A stretch of DNA of 29,287 bases from positions 1-29,287 of the forward strand of contig JALNQF010000451.1 of assembly GCA_028456385.1 (NCBI GenBank), given 5' to 3'. Position numbers and translations under genes: made by a program. The notes beneath the pieces were generated by a model. That model had not been told where the DNA came from, did not search any database, and saw only the letters and a program-made list of their open reading frames with translations. Within the stretch, counting starts at the first letter, position 1; every line of letters begins with the position of its first letter. Source of the DNA: Ophiosphaerella korrae. Taxonomy: Eukaryota; Ascomycota; Dothideomycetes; Pleosporales; Phaeosphaeriaceae. Below, piece by piece: positions 1 to 10,906 of this stretch.

Positions 1-510
1 GTAAAAAAAGAAAAAGAAGCGCTTATATTATAAGAATCTATAGAAAAATCTATATAATAAAGAAAAAAACGTTAGTAGGACTATATAATAGCTAAATATT
101 ATTCTACTAAGTATTAATACTAATAGGTTATAGCTTATAAATATAAGTTTTTACTAAAAGTTTAGTTTTATATCTTTTACTTAATATCTACTCTTTAAAT
201 AATTAGAATTAAGTATAACTCTACTATATTAATTTAACTATATATATCTAACTTATATTAAAAAATAATAGAAAAAGATACTAAAAATAAAAAAGTATTA
301 AGCTTTAAAGTTAGCTTAAAAAAAAGTCCTCGAAATAGTTTAAATCCTAGCTCGTATCCGCTTAGTAATAAAAAATCGTAGTAGACTAAAATATAGACCC
401 TAATATTTTCTTTAGGATTTATGTTCGCTTATATTTTTAGCTCTTATATTCGTAGAGTTATTACTAGTTAAAAACTATAACTTTTTTTTAGGCTTTTTTT
501 TCGTGTCACC
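1..510. other. AT-rich flank without recognisable gene; possible end of a DNA transposon
   Basis: This stretch does not match the retrotransposon copies in the rest of the window. It shows the same RIP signature: only one CA and two TG are present in bases 1-540. Frame 1 has a Lys/Glu/Ile-rich translation interrupted by TAA/TAG, but I recognise no domain. The right border is T-rich and ends in TCGTGTCACCC. It is followed by TA, where homology to the integrase region of the Gypsy family begins. A TA at the junction would suit a Tc1/mariner-type insertion into P0. The partner terminal repeat would lie outside the window, so this is only a suggestion. Confidence 0.35.
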
Positions 511-1776
511 CTACTATAGTATATAGATACTAAAGAATTAATAAAACTTTATATAGACTACTATAAGATTACTATATCCTAAAAGTAAGATAACTAGTAA
601 TAGAAGTACTATAAGACTATATAGAATATTATAGAAATAAGTATAGTAGATATATACTATATAGAATACTATAACTAATAGATATACTAAAATAACTATA
701 AAGAGTTATTACAATAGACTTTATTATAAAGTTACTTAAGTCTAAAGACCTAATATTAGGAGTTAAATATAATAGAATCCTAATAATAGTAGATAAGCTT
801 ATATAGTACTTAGACTTTAGACTATATAAAGAAAAAAGTAGGATAGAAGTTACTATATATTAGGTTCTAGGAACTATAATTAGTTAATATAGACTCCTAG
901 ACAAAATTATTATAGATAAAGACGTAAGATTTATATTAAAACTATAGAAAACAATAATAGTACAAATAGGAATTAATTACGTAATATTAATAGTATATTA
1001 CCTACAAATAGATAGATAATCTAAATAAATAAACTAGATAGTAGAATAGTACTTAAGATATTACTTTAACTACAACTAGAATAACTAGGTATAGCTACTA
1101 CCTATAGTATAGTTAGTATATAATAGTATAAGAATATAGTAATAGAAGTATTACTTTTCTTTGCGAATTATAGATTCGACCTTAGCGTCTACTAAATACT
1201 AAGATCTAAAGAGTCCTAGTCTCTAAAAAAAGAAAACCTTACTAATAGACTTAAAAAAATATATAATTAACTAAGATAGGACGTAGAGTTCCTATATAAT
1301 TAGATAGTAAAGTACTATAATAAGAAATACTAAAAAAGACCTTAATTTAGAGAGAGAGAAAAAGTATAGTTAGTATATAAAAATATTAAGAGTAAATAAC
1401 TAAGTATAAAATTAGACTATGTTAAGATAAGACTATATAAAATTAAAAAAAAAGTTACACTAGTTATATTTAAACTAAAACTACTAAATAAAATAAAGAT
1501 ATACCTAACCTTTAATATAGCACTACTTAAGATAGTACTATAAAACGTAGAACTACTAGTATATAAAGTAGATACGTATAGAGAATAAAAAAAATAAGAA
1601 GTTAAAGAAATCTTATAATACTAGTTTTATAATAGAAGAAACTACTACCTAGTAAAATAGATAGGTATAGATAAAAAAGGATAACTATAGGAAAATATAT
1701 AGGAACTAGAAGATAACCTTAACTACTCTAAGAAACTAGAGGAGTTCTAAAATTAAAACCCTCTAGAACGCCTTAA
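511..1776 (+). mobile_element. Fragment P0: 3' part of a Ty3/gypsy chromovirus, plus strand
   Basis: The segment is homologous, base for base with transitions, to 20430-21495 plus 28526-28720 of element P. It begins in the integrase zinc-binding region and runs past the chromodomain. The 5' side is cut off at about 511 by the unrelated flank. The 3' side is interrupted at 1776 by the LTR of A0; the five bases before that junction are cttaa, the predicted target duplication. It is the oldest layer of the nest that can be seen here. Its remaining 3' end, including its LTR, should lie to the right of the window. Confidence 0.85.
512..1776 (+). pseudogene. pol fragment: integrase core, C-terminal region and chromodomain (P0)
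   Basis: Read in the frame of base 717, the segment gives the integrase core with first Asp at 717-719 (context I-D-F) and second Asp at 915-917, 66 codons later. The third acidic position, 36 codons on at 1023-1025, is AAA (Lys) followed by TAA. The other copies have GAA there, so TpG to TpA mutation has removed the catalytic Glu. The integrase C-terminal region follows, then a chromodomain at about 1590-1750 with Y-L-V-x-W-like and E-L-E-x-N-L motifs seen through RIP stops. In-frame TAA/TAG codons are frequent. The fragment is certainly non-functional. It would have been the C-terminal third of a Gag-Pol polyprotein. Confidence 0.85.
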
Positions 1777-2270
1777 TATAATAGGTATTACTAGGGTCGT
1801 CTTCTTAGTACCTAAAGTTATTAGTAGATCGAGAAGTAATAGTAAAAGTTTATATTATAATCTACAATAGGCTATAAATAATAGAAGATATTTTATAACT
1901 ATTTTAGTATTATTGCTCTTAGTTAATAATTAAATTACTAATACTATCCTAATAATATATATTACTACTAACTATATACCTAAGCTTTTTAGCTAGCTTT
2001 GTACTTTATATTTACTAAGATCGCGAATTATAAATTTATTACGTACTTAGCTTTATACTTTATATTTACTAAGATTGTAAATTATAAATTTATTATATAC
2101 TTAGCTTTATACTTTATATTTACTAAGATTATAAATTGTAAATTTATTACGTATCCTTATTATAGTTAGTCTCCTAGTCTAGTTTATTATCTTATAGATT
2201 ATATATATTGTTATTATCTATAGTAGGGCTAATTAGTTTAAATTAGTTTTCTCTTATTATAGTTATAATA
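1777..2270 (-). repeat. LTR of A0, subfamily A
   Basis: The 494-bp LTR begins TATAATAGG (RIP form of TGTAATAGG) and ends TTATAATA (RIP form of a CA end). It aligns along its full length with the 496-bp LTRs of A2. It contains three 54-bp tandem units. Differences from the A2 LTRs are mostly transitions in a CpA/TpG context. Confidence 0.85.
1994..2155. repeat. Three 54-bp tandem repeats inside the A0 LTR
   Basis: Units start at 1994, 2048 and 2102, each beginning TAGCTTTRTACTT. Each carries an A/T-flanked core of the form TTTACTAAGAT(CGCGAAT), followed by an imperfect inverted copy of the GAATT motif. The same array occurs three times per LTR in A2 and twice per LTR in A3. Confidence 0.85.
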
Positions 2271-2284
2271 CTATTCTCTTCTCT
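2271..2284 (-). promoter_or_regulatory. Polypurine tract of A0
   Basis: On the minus strand this reads AGAGAAGAGAATAG, directly upstream of the LTR in element orientation. That is the expected place and composition for the plus-strand primer of reverse transcription. A1, A2 and A3 have equivalent tracts. Confidence 0.6.
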
Positions 2285-2310
2285 AGGTAGGTTTTTATTT
2301 CTCTACCCTA

Positions 2311-2776
2311 TATAATAGGCCTCTTGTTATTAACTTATAAGTACCTATCTTAGGAGTAGTTAGTAGATTATAAAGTAATAGCAAAGGCTTATATTAAGAT
2401 CTATAATAACTATAAATAATAGAAGATGTTTTATAACTATCTTGTATTAGTATTCTATAGTTAAAGGATTAAATTACTAATACTATCCTAATAATACATA
2501 TTACTACTAACTATACTATTCTAATAATACGTATTACTACTAACTATATACTTATTATAATCTATTAATCTATAGTTACTAAGACTAATAGATTATAGAT
2601 TATCTTAATCTATAATCTACTAATACTAAGAGTCTATAAATTATAGATTACCTTAGGTATTCTAATTATATATAGCCTCTTAGTTAAGTTTGTATTCCTT
2701 AGAGTTGTATAATTCTAAGTTAATTGTTGTAAGGCTAATTAGTTCTATCTATAGCTCTCTTATTACTATTATAATA
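2311..2776 (-). repeat. LTR of A1, subfamily B
   Basis: The 466-bp LTR starts TATAATAGG and ends TTATAATA. It shares both outer parts with the A0/A2/A3 LTRs. In place of the 54-bp tandem units it has a block of inverted AATCTATAATCTAT-like motifs (about 2560-2660), as in the LTR of P read on the opposite strand. It also has a private 33-bp tandem duplication. Confidence 0.8.
2482..2547. repeat. 33-bp tandem duplication in the A1 LTR
   Basis: 2482-2514 and 2515-2547 are direct copies that differ at two positions, both C/T or A/G changes. Only one copy of this unit is present in the LTRs of P, A0, A2 and A3. The duplication therefore arose in the A1 lineage. Confidence 0.8.
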
Positions 2777-2790
2777 CTATCTCCTCTTTT
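2777..2790 (-). promoter_or_regulatory. Polypurine tract of A1
   Basis: The minus strand reads AAAAGAGGAGATAG directly next to the LTR. This is the expected position for the plus-strand priming site. Confidence 0.6.
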
Positions 2791-2872
2791 AGATAAGTCC
2801 TTATTTATCTATCTTAAAGCTAAAGTTATTAATCTACTTTCTTTATTAATTTGTAGTTCTTTATTACTCTCT

Positions 2873-3479
2873 ATAGTTATTTTATTTATACGTTATTACT
2901 ACCTTCTTACTAATTACGTATTACGTAATAGTATTAAGATATTTCTCTATTCTTATTATACTTCTCTTAAGTTAAATCCTAAGTTTCTTCCTTATATTAT
3001 TTCTATAAATAATCGTAGAGCTTATAAGGTATATATTTATACAAATATACGTAGTTCTTATAATATATCTAGTATCTCTCTTTCTAATTGTACGTTTATT
3101 ATACTTATTTTTACGTCTAGGCTTAATAATAATAGGGAGAGCTATTAACTAGACTTAAGAGAAATTACTATCTTAAATTATAGAAGCTAAAGCTAAGTGT
3201 AAGTAGATCTAGGAGCTTACGTAGAGTAAGCTAGTAGAAAATTAAGCTTGTTTTTCTTGTCTTTATAAGATAAAGGCGTTAAATAATAAGAAATTAGCTA
3301 AATAGTTAGTAGCTCTAGAAGCTAAGCTAGACTTAGATAAAGCGTTTAGTGTTGTTATAGTAGGTCCTATATTAGGTAATCCTATTATCTCTCTATTTAA
3401 TATTAGTAATATTAGTTCTCTTAGTTTACTACTAGGTGTTCTAGAGGGTTTTAACTTTAGAAGTCTTCTAGTTTCTTAG
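2873..3479 (+). pseudogene. Opposite-strand accessory gene of A1 (zinc-cluster and helical protein), RIP-degraded
   Basis: This gene lies on the strand opposite to gag-pol, between the LTR and the chromodomain. Frame 2873-3089 aligns without gaps with the exon 1 translations of A2 and A3. Its start codon is now ATA. The six cluster Cys positions read Tyr or have been replaced, with a T-S-L-K-L stretch conserved. A GTACGT...TAG intron (3090-3135, 46 nt) moves the frame by one, and exon 2 (3136-3479) then continues. Exon 2 shows A-K-A-K, K-I-K-A and A-L-E-A-K-L-D-L motifs shared with A2 and A3 and ends at the same TAG. An uninterrupted reading frame of 152 codons (2690-3148) exists only because translation runs from the LTR through exon 1 and the intron. 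The spliced product would be about 186 residues. Cluster function is inferred from A2 and A3. Confidence 0.7.
3090..3135 (+). other. Predicted 46-nt intron in the A1 accessory gene
   Basis: The donor is GTACGT and the acceptor AATAG, with a CTTAAT branch-like motif 12 bases before the acceptor. Position and length equal those in A2 and A3. Removing it joins the two conserved frames. Confidence 0.6.
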
Positions 3480-6400
3480 AGTAGTTAAGGTTATCTTCTA
3501 GTTTCTATATTTTTTCTTATAGTTATCTTTTTTTATCTATACCTATCTATTTTACTAAGTAGTAGTTTCTTCTATTTTAGAACTAGTATACTAGGATTTT
3601 TTTAACTTCTTATTCTTCTTATTCTCTATACGTATCTACTTTATATACTAGTAGTTCTATATTTTATAGTACTATCTTAAGTAGTACTATATAGAAGGTT
3701 AGGTATATCTTTATCTTGTTTAGTAGCTTTAGCTTAAATATAACTAGTGTAACTTCTTTCTTTATTTTGTATAGTTTTATCTTAACGTAGTCTAGTTTTA
3801 AACTAGGTTATTTACTCTTAATATTTTTTCTAACTAACTATACTTTTTCTCTCTCTCTAAATTAAAGTCCCTATTTATACTTCTTATTATAGTATTTTAC
3901 TATTTAATTATATAAGAACTTTACGTCTTGTCTTAGTTAATTATATATATCTCTAAGTCTATTAGTAAAGTTTTCTCCTTTTAGAAACTAAGATATCTAA
4001 TTTCTTAGTATCTAATATATATTAGGTTTAAATCTATAATTTATAAAAAAGAGTAATACTTTTATTACTATATTCTTTATACTATTGTATACTAACTATA
4101 CTATAAGTAGTAGTTGTACCTAGTTATTCTAGTTATAGTTAAGATAGTATCTTAAGTATTATTCTACTATCTAATTTATTTATTCTAACTATCTATTTAT
4201 CTATAAGTAATATACTATAGATATTACGTATTATATTCCTAATTACGCTATTATTATTCCCTATAGTTTTAATATAAACTATATATCTCTATCTATAATA
4301 ATTTTGTCTAGTAGTCTATATTAACTAATTATAGTTCCTAGGACCTAGTATATAGTAACCTCTATCCTACTTTTTTCTTTATATAGCCTAAAGTATAAGT
4401 ACTTTATAAGTTTATCTACTATTATTAAGATTTTATTATACTTAACTCCTAATATTAAGTTTTTAGACTTTAGTAGTTTTGTAATAAAGTCTATTATAAT
4501 AACTCTCTATAGTTATTCTAGTATCTTAACTAGTTATAGTATCTTATATAGTGCGTATCTATTATATTTATTCTTATAGTATTCTATATAGTCTTGTAGT
4601 ACTTTTATTACTAGTTATCTTACTTTTAAGATATAGTAATCTTATAGTAACCTATCTAATATTTTATTAATACCTTAGTATCTATATACTAGTAATTTAT
4701 AGAATTATTGTATAAATTCTCTTTAAATCTTTTCTAATATATATATTCTTTTATAAGCTTATACTAATTTTTTTTTAATTTCTAGTTTCTCTATTTCTTT
4801 AAATACTTCTTTTATTACCTTCTAAATCTATTTATCTAACTTACTACTTGTTCTTTTAAGTATTATAGCTATTTTAGGTATATTTAGGACTAAATATCTT
4901 TCTTTGTTCTTAACTAGAACTATACTAGTAGCGCTTACTTCTTTCTATAAGTCTAGTCTTCTACTAAAGGTATTTATAAACTAGTTATCTTTTCTTTTTA
5001 TATATATAATTTCTATATTAAATATTAATAAGAATTCCTACTATCTTATATATTGTTATAATAGTTCTTTATTTATTATAAATCTTATAAGATTTTTATA
5101 GTCTATATAGACCTTTATTTAATACTTTACTCTTTATAGGTATACTTTCTATTACTTAAATACTTTATAGATTACTAGTATCTCTTTATTATAGATTAGG
5201 TAGTTAAGCTCTACTAGCTTTATTTTCTTAGAGAAGTATTTAACTAAGTATTCTTTTTTAGTCTTTAGGTCTTCTTATATTAGTACTATTCTATAGACTA
5301 AGTTAGATATATCTATTTTTACTATTACTAGTAGGTCTAGGTTATATATTCTAATAACTAGATTCTCTATAAACTTTTAGTTAATTGTATTAAATACTTT
5401 ATTATATTCCTTTATCTATTTAAATAGTATATCTTTCTTTATAAGTCTTATTATAGGTTCTATATCTTTAGACTATCTTACTATTAACTTTCTATAAAAG
5501 TTAGCTAACCTATAAAATTATTATACCTCTTTTAGGTTCTTTAGTGTTAGCTATTTATTAATTAATCTAATCTTTTCTAGATTAATCTTAATTTTTCCTA
5601 GTTTAATAATAAATCTAAAGAAATCTATTTCTTTTATATAGAATTTGCATTTTCTTATTTTAAGAAATAGTTTATTTTCTACTAGTTTTTCTAGTAGTTT
5701 GTATACGTGTTATATATATTCTTCTTCTATTTCTAAGAATATAAAGATATTATCTAAATATATAAATATAAATATATCTAAGTACTCTCTTAGTACTATA
5801 TTAATTCTTTTTTAAAAGGCTACTAGTACGTTTATTAAGCTAAATAGTATAACTAAATATTTATATAGTCTATACTATATTCTAAATACTATTTTCTATT
5901 TATTACCTTCTTTAATTCTAATCTAGTAGTAGGCGTTCTAGATATCTAATTTTATAAAGATTCTTACTTTCTATAGCCTATCTTATATTATATTAATTTA
6001 TAGTAATAGGTATTAGTTCTTATTTATAATTATATTAGTTTTTCTAAAATCTATGTAGGGCCTTTTATTACTTATCTCTTTCTTGTCTATAAATATAAGT
6101 CTATATACTACTAAGGATTTAGATTCTTATATCTATCTTTTTTTTAGTACGTTTTTAATAAATATTTATTTAATCTTAGATTTTTTTTCTATCTTTCTAT
6201 AGACTAGGCTCTATTCTATATTCTTATCTTCTTTTAGTTCTATTACTAAATTCTATAGCTAATATTTTAGAAGGTAATCTTTAGGCTCTATAAGCTATTT
6301 TTCTTATTTCTTATATTCTTCTAAGAATTCTCCTTTATAGGTTTTTATATTAGCTTTTAATATATCTATTCTATTATAATTAATCTTTCTTATTCTTTAA

Positions 6401-8610
6401 TTAATGTATAGGTTAGTTATCTATAACTATAGTATACCTAGTATTATATTTTATTTATTATTAATTGTTATTATATCTATAACTATATTCTTAATTATTA
6501 TCTCTTCTAATTCTAGTGTAAAAGGAATTATCTTAAACCTAATAGGTTTCTAGAATAGTTTTCTTTTAATTATACTTAATTATTAAGGGTACTTCTTTAT
6601 TATATAACGTATTCCTTATATTTCTATAAACTTCTTAGATATAAAGTTTCTTATAGCTCTACTATTAATTATTAATTATACTTTCTTCTCTTAGTATATA
6701 CTTATTTTTGTAATATATAGTCTTCTTATACCTTTTAGTTTCTTTTACTTAGGTAACTTTATAAATTACTTATCCTTCTAGGGCTATAGTCTTATTTTAA
6801 GTTTATATTCTTTATATTTTAGATATTTATTATTTATATATTTATACTATAGTCTTCTTTAGACGTATTTCTTAGTTAACTTAGGTCTAGGCCTTACTAC
6901 TACGTATCTATCTTCTAGGATTATTTTCTATCCCTAGATATCTTTTACTAGAATTACTCTTATATAGTTATAGCCTCTTCTTCTTATAAGCTATATATTA
7001 TTATTTACTTTAGTATTTCTATATATAATATAATTTCTATCTAGGTATAATATCTATAATACTTTAAAATATACTAGATGTTTTAGATCTATTATTTTAT
7101 TATCCTCTTCTTAGTATTTGTCTTTTCTAGGTATATTTATTATTAAAATATAGTATACTACTAGTACTCTTAGTATATAAGCTTTATTAATCTATTACGT
7201 TTTCTTTATAAAGTATTACTACTCTCTTTATATAGGTATTCTTCTTACTACAACTATATATTACTTTATCTATTCTTAGAATATTATAAACTTTATTTCT
7301 TTAGGATTGTATTCTTTCTAGTCTTTATACGCTTCTTCTATACTTATAACTATTAAGTATATTTAAATAAATCTCTATTTTTTATTTCGTTCCTCTATAT
7401 CTATAGTTATATAGCTATTATAGCTATATATATTTAGCTAGGTATACTCTATACCTCTTATACTAACTCTTTTTTTACTTTTTTATAGTTTCTTAGAAGT
7501 AGCTATAGTAGTCTCTTTATCTAGTACTAGTCCTTTAGCCTAGATTAATAGTACTAAGGGCTCTTCTCTTTCTAGATCTTCTACTAGTAAGTCTATTACG
7601 TGTAATATTTCTTCTAGCTATACTTTTATTCTAATTTCCTTTATTATAGCTACTCTATATTTCTATTTCTATAAGAACTATACTACTCTCTATTTACTAA
7701 AAAAATTTATATAGTAGTTATTATTATAATAAAAAGTCTAATAGAGTATTATATATTATAATTCTTTACTCCTTACTACTTTTTTCTAAGGTTTAGCTTA
7801 TACTTATAGTATTTCTTTCTTCTTCTTAGTTATTTTTAACTAAGCTTCTTTATCTTTTTTATAGTCTTTACTTCTATAGTCTTTTATAAAGTATCTTAGT
7901 TTTCTATATTTATAATATACTATATCTTTCTTCTTTTATAATTAGTAGTCTTTTATATAGTAGCCTTTCTTACTATAGTTAAAATACGTAAAGTCTTTAT
8001 TCTTCTTTTTCTTTTTATCTTTATTTATATTAAAGATTATAAGGTCTCCTATATCTTAGTTTTAGGTTTAATTACTATACTTATTCTTTTTCTATTCTTA
8101 AAGATTATTATTAATTTAGATTACCTATTACTTTAAAGCTTTTAGTATTTTAGGTTTTTCTATATATATTATTTTGTATTAGATCTTAGAGTTTAGTCCT
8201 TGTTTAAATTATAATATTAAGGCTAACTTATTCTATTCTATATTCTAACTTAGTTATTTAAATTATAATACGTATTCTAAGACACTTTTACTTTGCGTAA
8301 GTGTTTTAAGTTTCTCTTTAGCTTATTAAGTAATATCTATATCCCTAAATACTACTCTTATTTATTTAGTAAAGTATTTATAACTTCTAAAAATAGCTCT
8401 AGTTTTATCCTTCTAGGTTATTAGAGAGTATATTATATAATCTATCTAGTAAGGTTTATACTATCTTATTACGTCTTCTTTAAGATATAGTCTAATATAT
8501 ATTACTTTCTTCTCTTCTATATTAAAGTATAGTACTTGTACATCTATTTAGAGTTATACTAAAGCTATAAAGGGTCTTAGTTTTTCTCTTATTTTATTAA
8601 ACTTCTTAAG
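3421..8610 (-). pseudogene. gag-pol of A1 (5' truncated by insertion of P)
   Basis: Read from 8610 down to 3421, this is a Gag-Pol polyprotein of a chromodomain Ty3/gypsy element. Visible in order are two Gag zinc knuckles (about 7880-8000, Cys mostly Tyr), protease (6655-6666 reads N-S-R-A where the family has D-S-G-A), reverse transcriptase (5749-5760 reads Y-L-D-N for Y-L-D-D), RNase H, integrase and chromodomain (about 3450-3620). The integrase acidic residues are kept: Asp 4489-4491, Asp 4291-4293 and Glu 4183-4185, spaced 66 and 36 codons. Stops are mainly TAA/TAG at Gln or Trp positions. About 95 N-terminal Gag residues are separated from the rest by element P. Non-functional. Confidence 0.88.
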
Positions 8611-9039
8611 TGTTACAGGTATAATAGAAAGAATCGAGATAGAACTAATTAGTCCCGATCTAGACGCTAACAAAGCATAAGACGAGTAAGGTAACAACCT
8701 TAATTAGGAAACTATATATAATTAGGACACCTAGGTTAATCTATAATCTATATACTCTTAGTATTAATAGATTATAGATTAGGACAATCTACAATCTACT
8801 AATCTTAGTAACTATAGATTATAGATTACGATAAGTATATAGTTAGTAGGATATATATTATTAGGATAGTATTAGTAATTTAATCCTTTAACTATAGAAC
8901 GCTAATACAAGATAGTTACAAAATATCTTCTATTATTTATAGTTATTATAGATTACCTCTAAGCTTTTACTATTAACTCTTAATCTACTAACAACCTTTA
9001 GGTACTAAGAAGTTAACCCTAGTAATCTCCTATATAACA
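8611..9039 (+). repeat. 5' LTR of P, subfamily B
   Basis: The 429-bp LTR starts TGTTACAGG and ends TATATAACA, giving the typical TGTTA/TAACA terminal inverted repeat. It is the reverse complement of the type seen in A1. A second copy begins at 28957. Confidence 0.9.
8737..8781. repeat. Perfect 15-bp inverted repeat in the P 5' LTR
   Basis: The left arm 8737-8751 (TAATCTATAATCTAT) and right arm 8767-8781 are exact reverse complements with a 15-nt spacer. A second, imperfect pair follows up to about 8828. The same perfect stem is kept in the 3' LTR. This block replaces the 54-bp tandem units of subfamily A. Confidence 0.9.
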
Positions 9040-9100
9040 CTTTACTAATTTAGTTATTATAAGAAGTAAAGCGTAAGTAGCGTATAGTCTAGCTAATATA
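9040..9100 (+). promoter_or_regulatory. Leader with presumed primer binding site of P
   Basis: Exactly 61 bases separate the LTR from the gag start codon, as in A2 and A3. It starts CTTTACTAATTTAGTTATT. No TGG stands next to the LTR as in most tRNA-primed elements. TTTAG at offset 10-14 could be a RIP form of TTTGG. I cannot assign a tRNA, and self-priming is an alternative. Confidence 0.35.
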
Positions 9101-10314
9101 ATAGTAGAAAGTTTAACTAAAATAAGTAAAGCCCCTAGAAGTAGTCCTAAATTAGACAGCACTATATAGGAAATAATTAAAGGTTATCTTAACTAATTAA
9201 TTAATAACAAAGAAGATATAAAGATAGTAATCGATACCCTAAAAATATAGAACAAGGAGCTATAAGACTACGTAAAGTAAAATAAAGTATAGATTAAGGC
9301 TATTATCTAAGGATAGAATTAAATAGAGTTAATTATACAACGCCTAGAGATAAGTATAACAAAGAAACTACTAAAGATACCTATACTTAAGAAGTTTAAT
9401 AGAATAAAGGAGAAACTAAGACCTTTTATTGTATTAGTACAACTCTAGATAGATGTATAAGTACTATACTTTAATACAAAAGAAAAGAAAGTAATATATA
9501 TTAGGTTATACCTTAAGGAAGACGCAATAAGATAGTATAAACCTTACTAGATAGATTACATAATATACTCTCTAATAACCTAAAAGGATAAAACTAGAGC
9601 TATCTTTAGAAGTTACAAATACTTTACTAAATAAATAAGAGTAGTATTTAAGGATATAGACGTTACCTAACAAGCTAAAAAGTAGCTAGAAAAGATTATA
9701 CAAAGTTAGAGTATTCCTAAATACGTATTATAGTTTAAATAATTATTATAGAATATAGAATAGAATAAATTAGCCTTAATATTATAGTTTAAACAAGGAC
9801 TAAACTCTAAGATCTAATACAAGATAATCTATATAAAAAAACTAAAGACACTAAAAGCCCTAAAGTAATAGGTAATATAAATTAATAATAATCTTTAAGA
9901 ATAGAAGAAGAACAAATATAGAGGTTATACCTAGAATTATAATAAGGGAGACTCTATAGTCCTTAATACTAATAAGGATAGAAAGAAAAAGAAGAATAAG
10001 GACTTTACATACTTTAACTATAGTAAACTAAGCTACTATATAAAAGACTACTAATTAAAAAAGAAGAAGGATATAGTATATTATAAATATAGGAAACTAA
10101 GATACTTTATAAAAGACTACAAGAGTAAAGACCTAAAGAAAGAAACCTAGTTAAAGATAACTAAAAAGAAGAAAGAAGTACTACAAGTATAAGCTAAACC
10201 TTAAGAGAAAGTAGCTAAGAGTAAAGAAGTATAATATATAATACTCTACTAGACCTTTTATTATAATAATAACTACTATATATATCTTTCTAGTAAGTAA
10301 AGAGTAAGATACTT
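9101..10314 (+). pseudogene. gag region of P with two zinc knuckles
   Basis: The frame starts at 9101, where the initiator ATG has become ATA (TpG to TpA). The same V-E-S-L-T-K-I-S-K start is seen in A2 and A3. A charged, helix-rich Gag follows, then two CCHC knuckles at 10001-10051 and 10076-10120. In the first, all three Cys and the His are Tyr; in the second, the Cys and His positions are likewise Tyr. The K-L-x-Y-x-I-K-D-Y tail shows the original C-x2-C-x4-H-x4-C spacing. The frame continues without shift to 10314, where A2 is inserted. It resumes at 17456, so Gag and Pol form a single frame. Gag would package element RNA into virus-like particles. Confidence 0.85.
10310..10314 (+). repeat. 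Left target-site duplication of A2 (tactt)
   Basis: tactt at 10310-10314 is repeated exactly at 17451-17455, flanking both ends of A2. Five bases is the usual Ty3/gypsy duplication length. Confidence 0.9.
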
Positions 10315-10810
10315 TGTAATAGGGTGTTACTAGGGTCAACTCCTTAGTACCTAAAGAGGGTTAGTAGATTAAGAGTTAATAGTAAAAGCTTAGGTTATAA
10401 TCTACAATAACTTATAAATAATAGAGGATGTTTTATAACTGTCTTGTATTAGCGTTCTATAGTTAAAGGATTAAATTACTAATACTATCTTAACAATGTG
10501 CATCCTACTAACTATATACCTATATCTCTTAGCTAGCTTCGTACTTCGTGTTTACTAAGATCGCGAATTACGAATTTATTACGTGCTTAGCTTTGTACTT
10601 TGTGTTTGCTAAGATCGTAAATTATAAATTTATTACGTGCTTAGCTTCGTGCTTTATATTTACTAAGATCGCAAATTGTAAATTTATTACATGTCCCTAT
10701 TATAGTTAGCTTCCTAATCTAATTCGTTCTCCTATAGATTATATGCGTTATCGTTATCTAGGGTAGAGCTAATTAGCTTAAATTAGTTTTCTCTTGTTAT
10801 AGCTATAACA
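10315..10810 (-). repeat. 3' LTR of A2
   Basis: It starts TGTAATAGGGTGTTAC and ends AGCTATAACA, the only LTR in the minus-strand copies that keeps the CA end. Length is 496 bp, equal to its partner. Confidence 0.95.
10534..10695. repeat. Three 54-bp tandem repeats in the A2 left LTR
   Basis: Units start at 10534, 10588 and 10642. Each contains a CpG-bearing core such as GATCGCGAATTACGAATTT, which is a partial palindrome around AATT. It has kept more CpG than the surroundings. Confidence 0.9.
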
Positions 10811-10824
10811 CTATTCCCCTCTTT
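10811..10824 (-). promoter_or_regulatory. Polypurine tract of A2
   Basis: The minus strand reads AAAGAGGGGAATAG directly before the LTR. It is the best-preserved plus-strand primer site in the window. Confidence 0.7.
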
Positions 10825-10906
10825 AGATAGGTTCTTATTTCTCTATCCTAGGCCTAAAGTTATTAGTCTAGTTTCTTTGTTTATTTCTAGTTCTTTATTA
10901 TTCTCT

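Larger units (their letters stand above)
1777..2310 (-). mobile_element. Element A0: 3' LTR and internal stub, minus strand
   Basis: An LTR (1777-2270) is followed by 40 bases of internal sequence matching the bases next to the left LTR in A2 and A3. Element A1 then interrupts it at 2311, with cccta as the last five bases before the junction. Its orientation follows A2 and A3, whose gag-pol lies on the minus strand to the right of the same LTR. A0 is inserted in P0. The remaining internal sequence of about 6.1 kb and the other LTR are predicted beyond the right edge of the window. Confidence 0.8.
2311..8610 (-). mobile_element. Element A1: Ty3/gypsy chromovirus, subfamily B, cut off within gag
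   Basis: The element consists of a 3' LTR (2311-2776), polypurine tract, opposite-strand accessory gene and minus-strand gag-pol (3421-8610). It is inserted in the A0 internal region. At 8610 it is interrupted by the 5' LTR of P. Comparison with A2 (break equivalent to about 16606) shows that the first 95 or so Gag residues, the leader and the 5' LTR are missing here and should lie beyond the window. Its LTR and 3' internal sequence resemble P more than A2 or A3, so I place A1 and P in one subfamily. Confidence 0.85.

Noticed and set aside
2690..3148. Open frame of 152 codons taken as an independent gene
   Set aside because: It begins within the A1 LTR and ends just after the predicted intron. 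Only its part from about 2873 corresponds to exon 1 of the accessory gene, so it is a read-through artefact around a real exon.
8737..8828. CRISPR-like repeat or tRNA-like hairpin from repeated AATCTATAATCTAT motifs
   Set aside because: The motifs are inverted, not regularly spaced direct repeats, lie inside an LTR and recur in both LTRs of P. No tRNA arms are formed.
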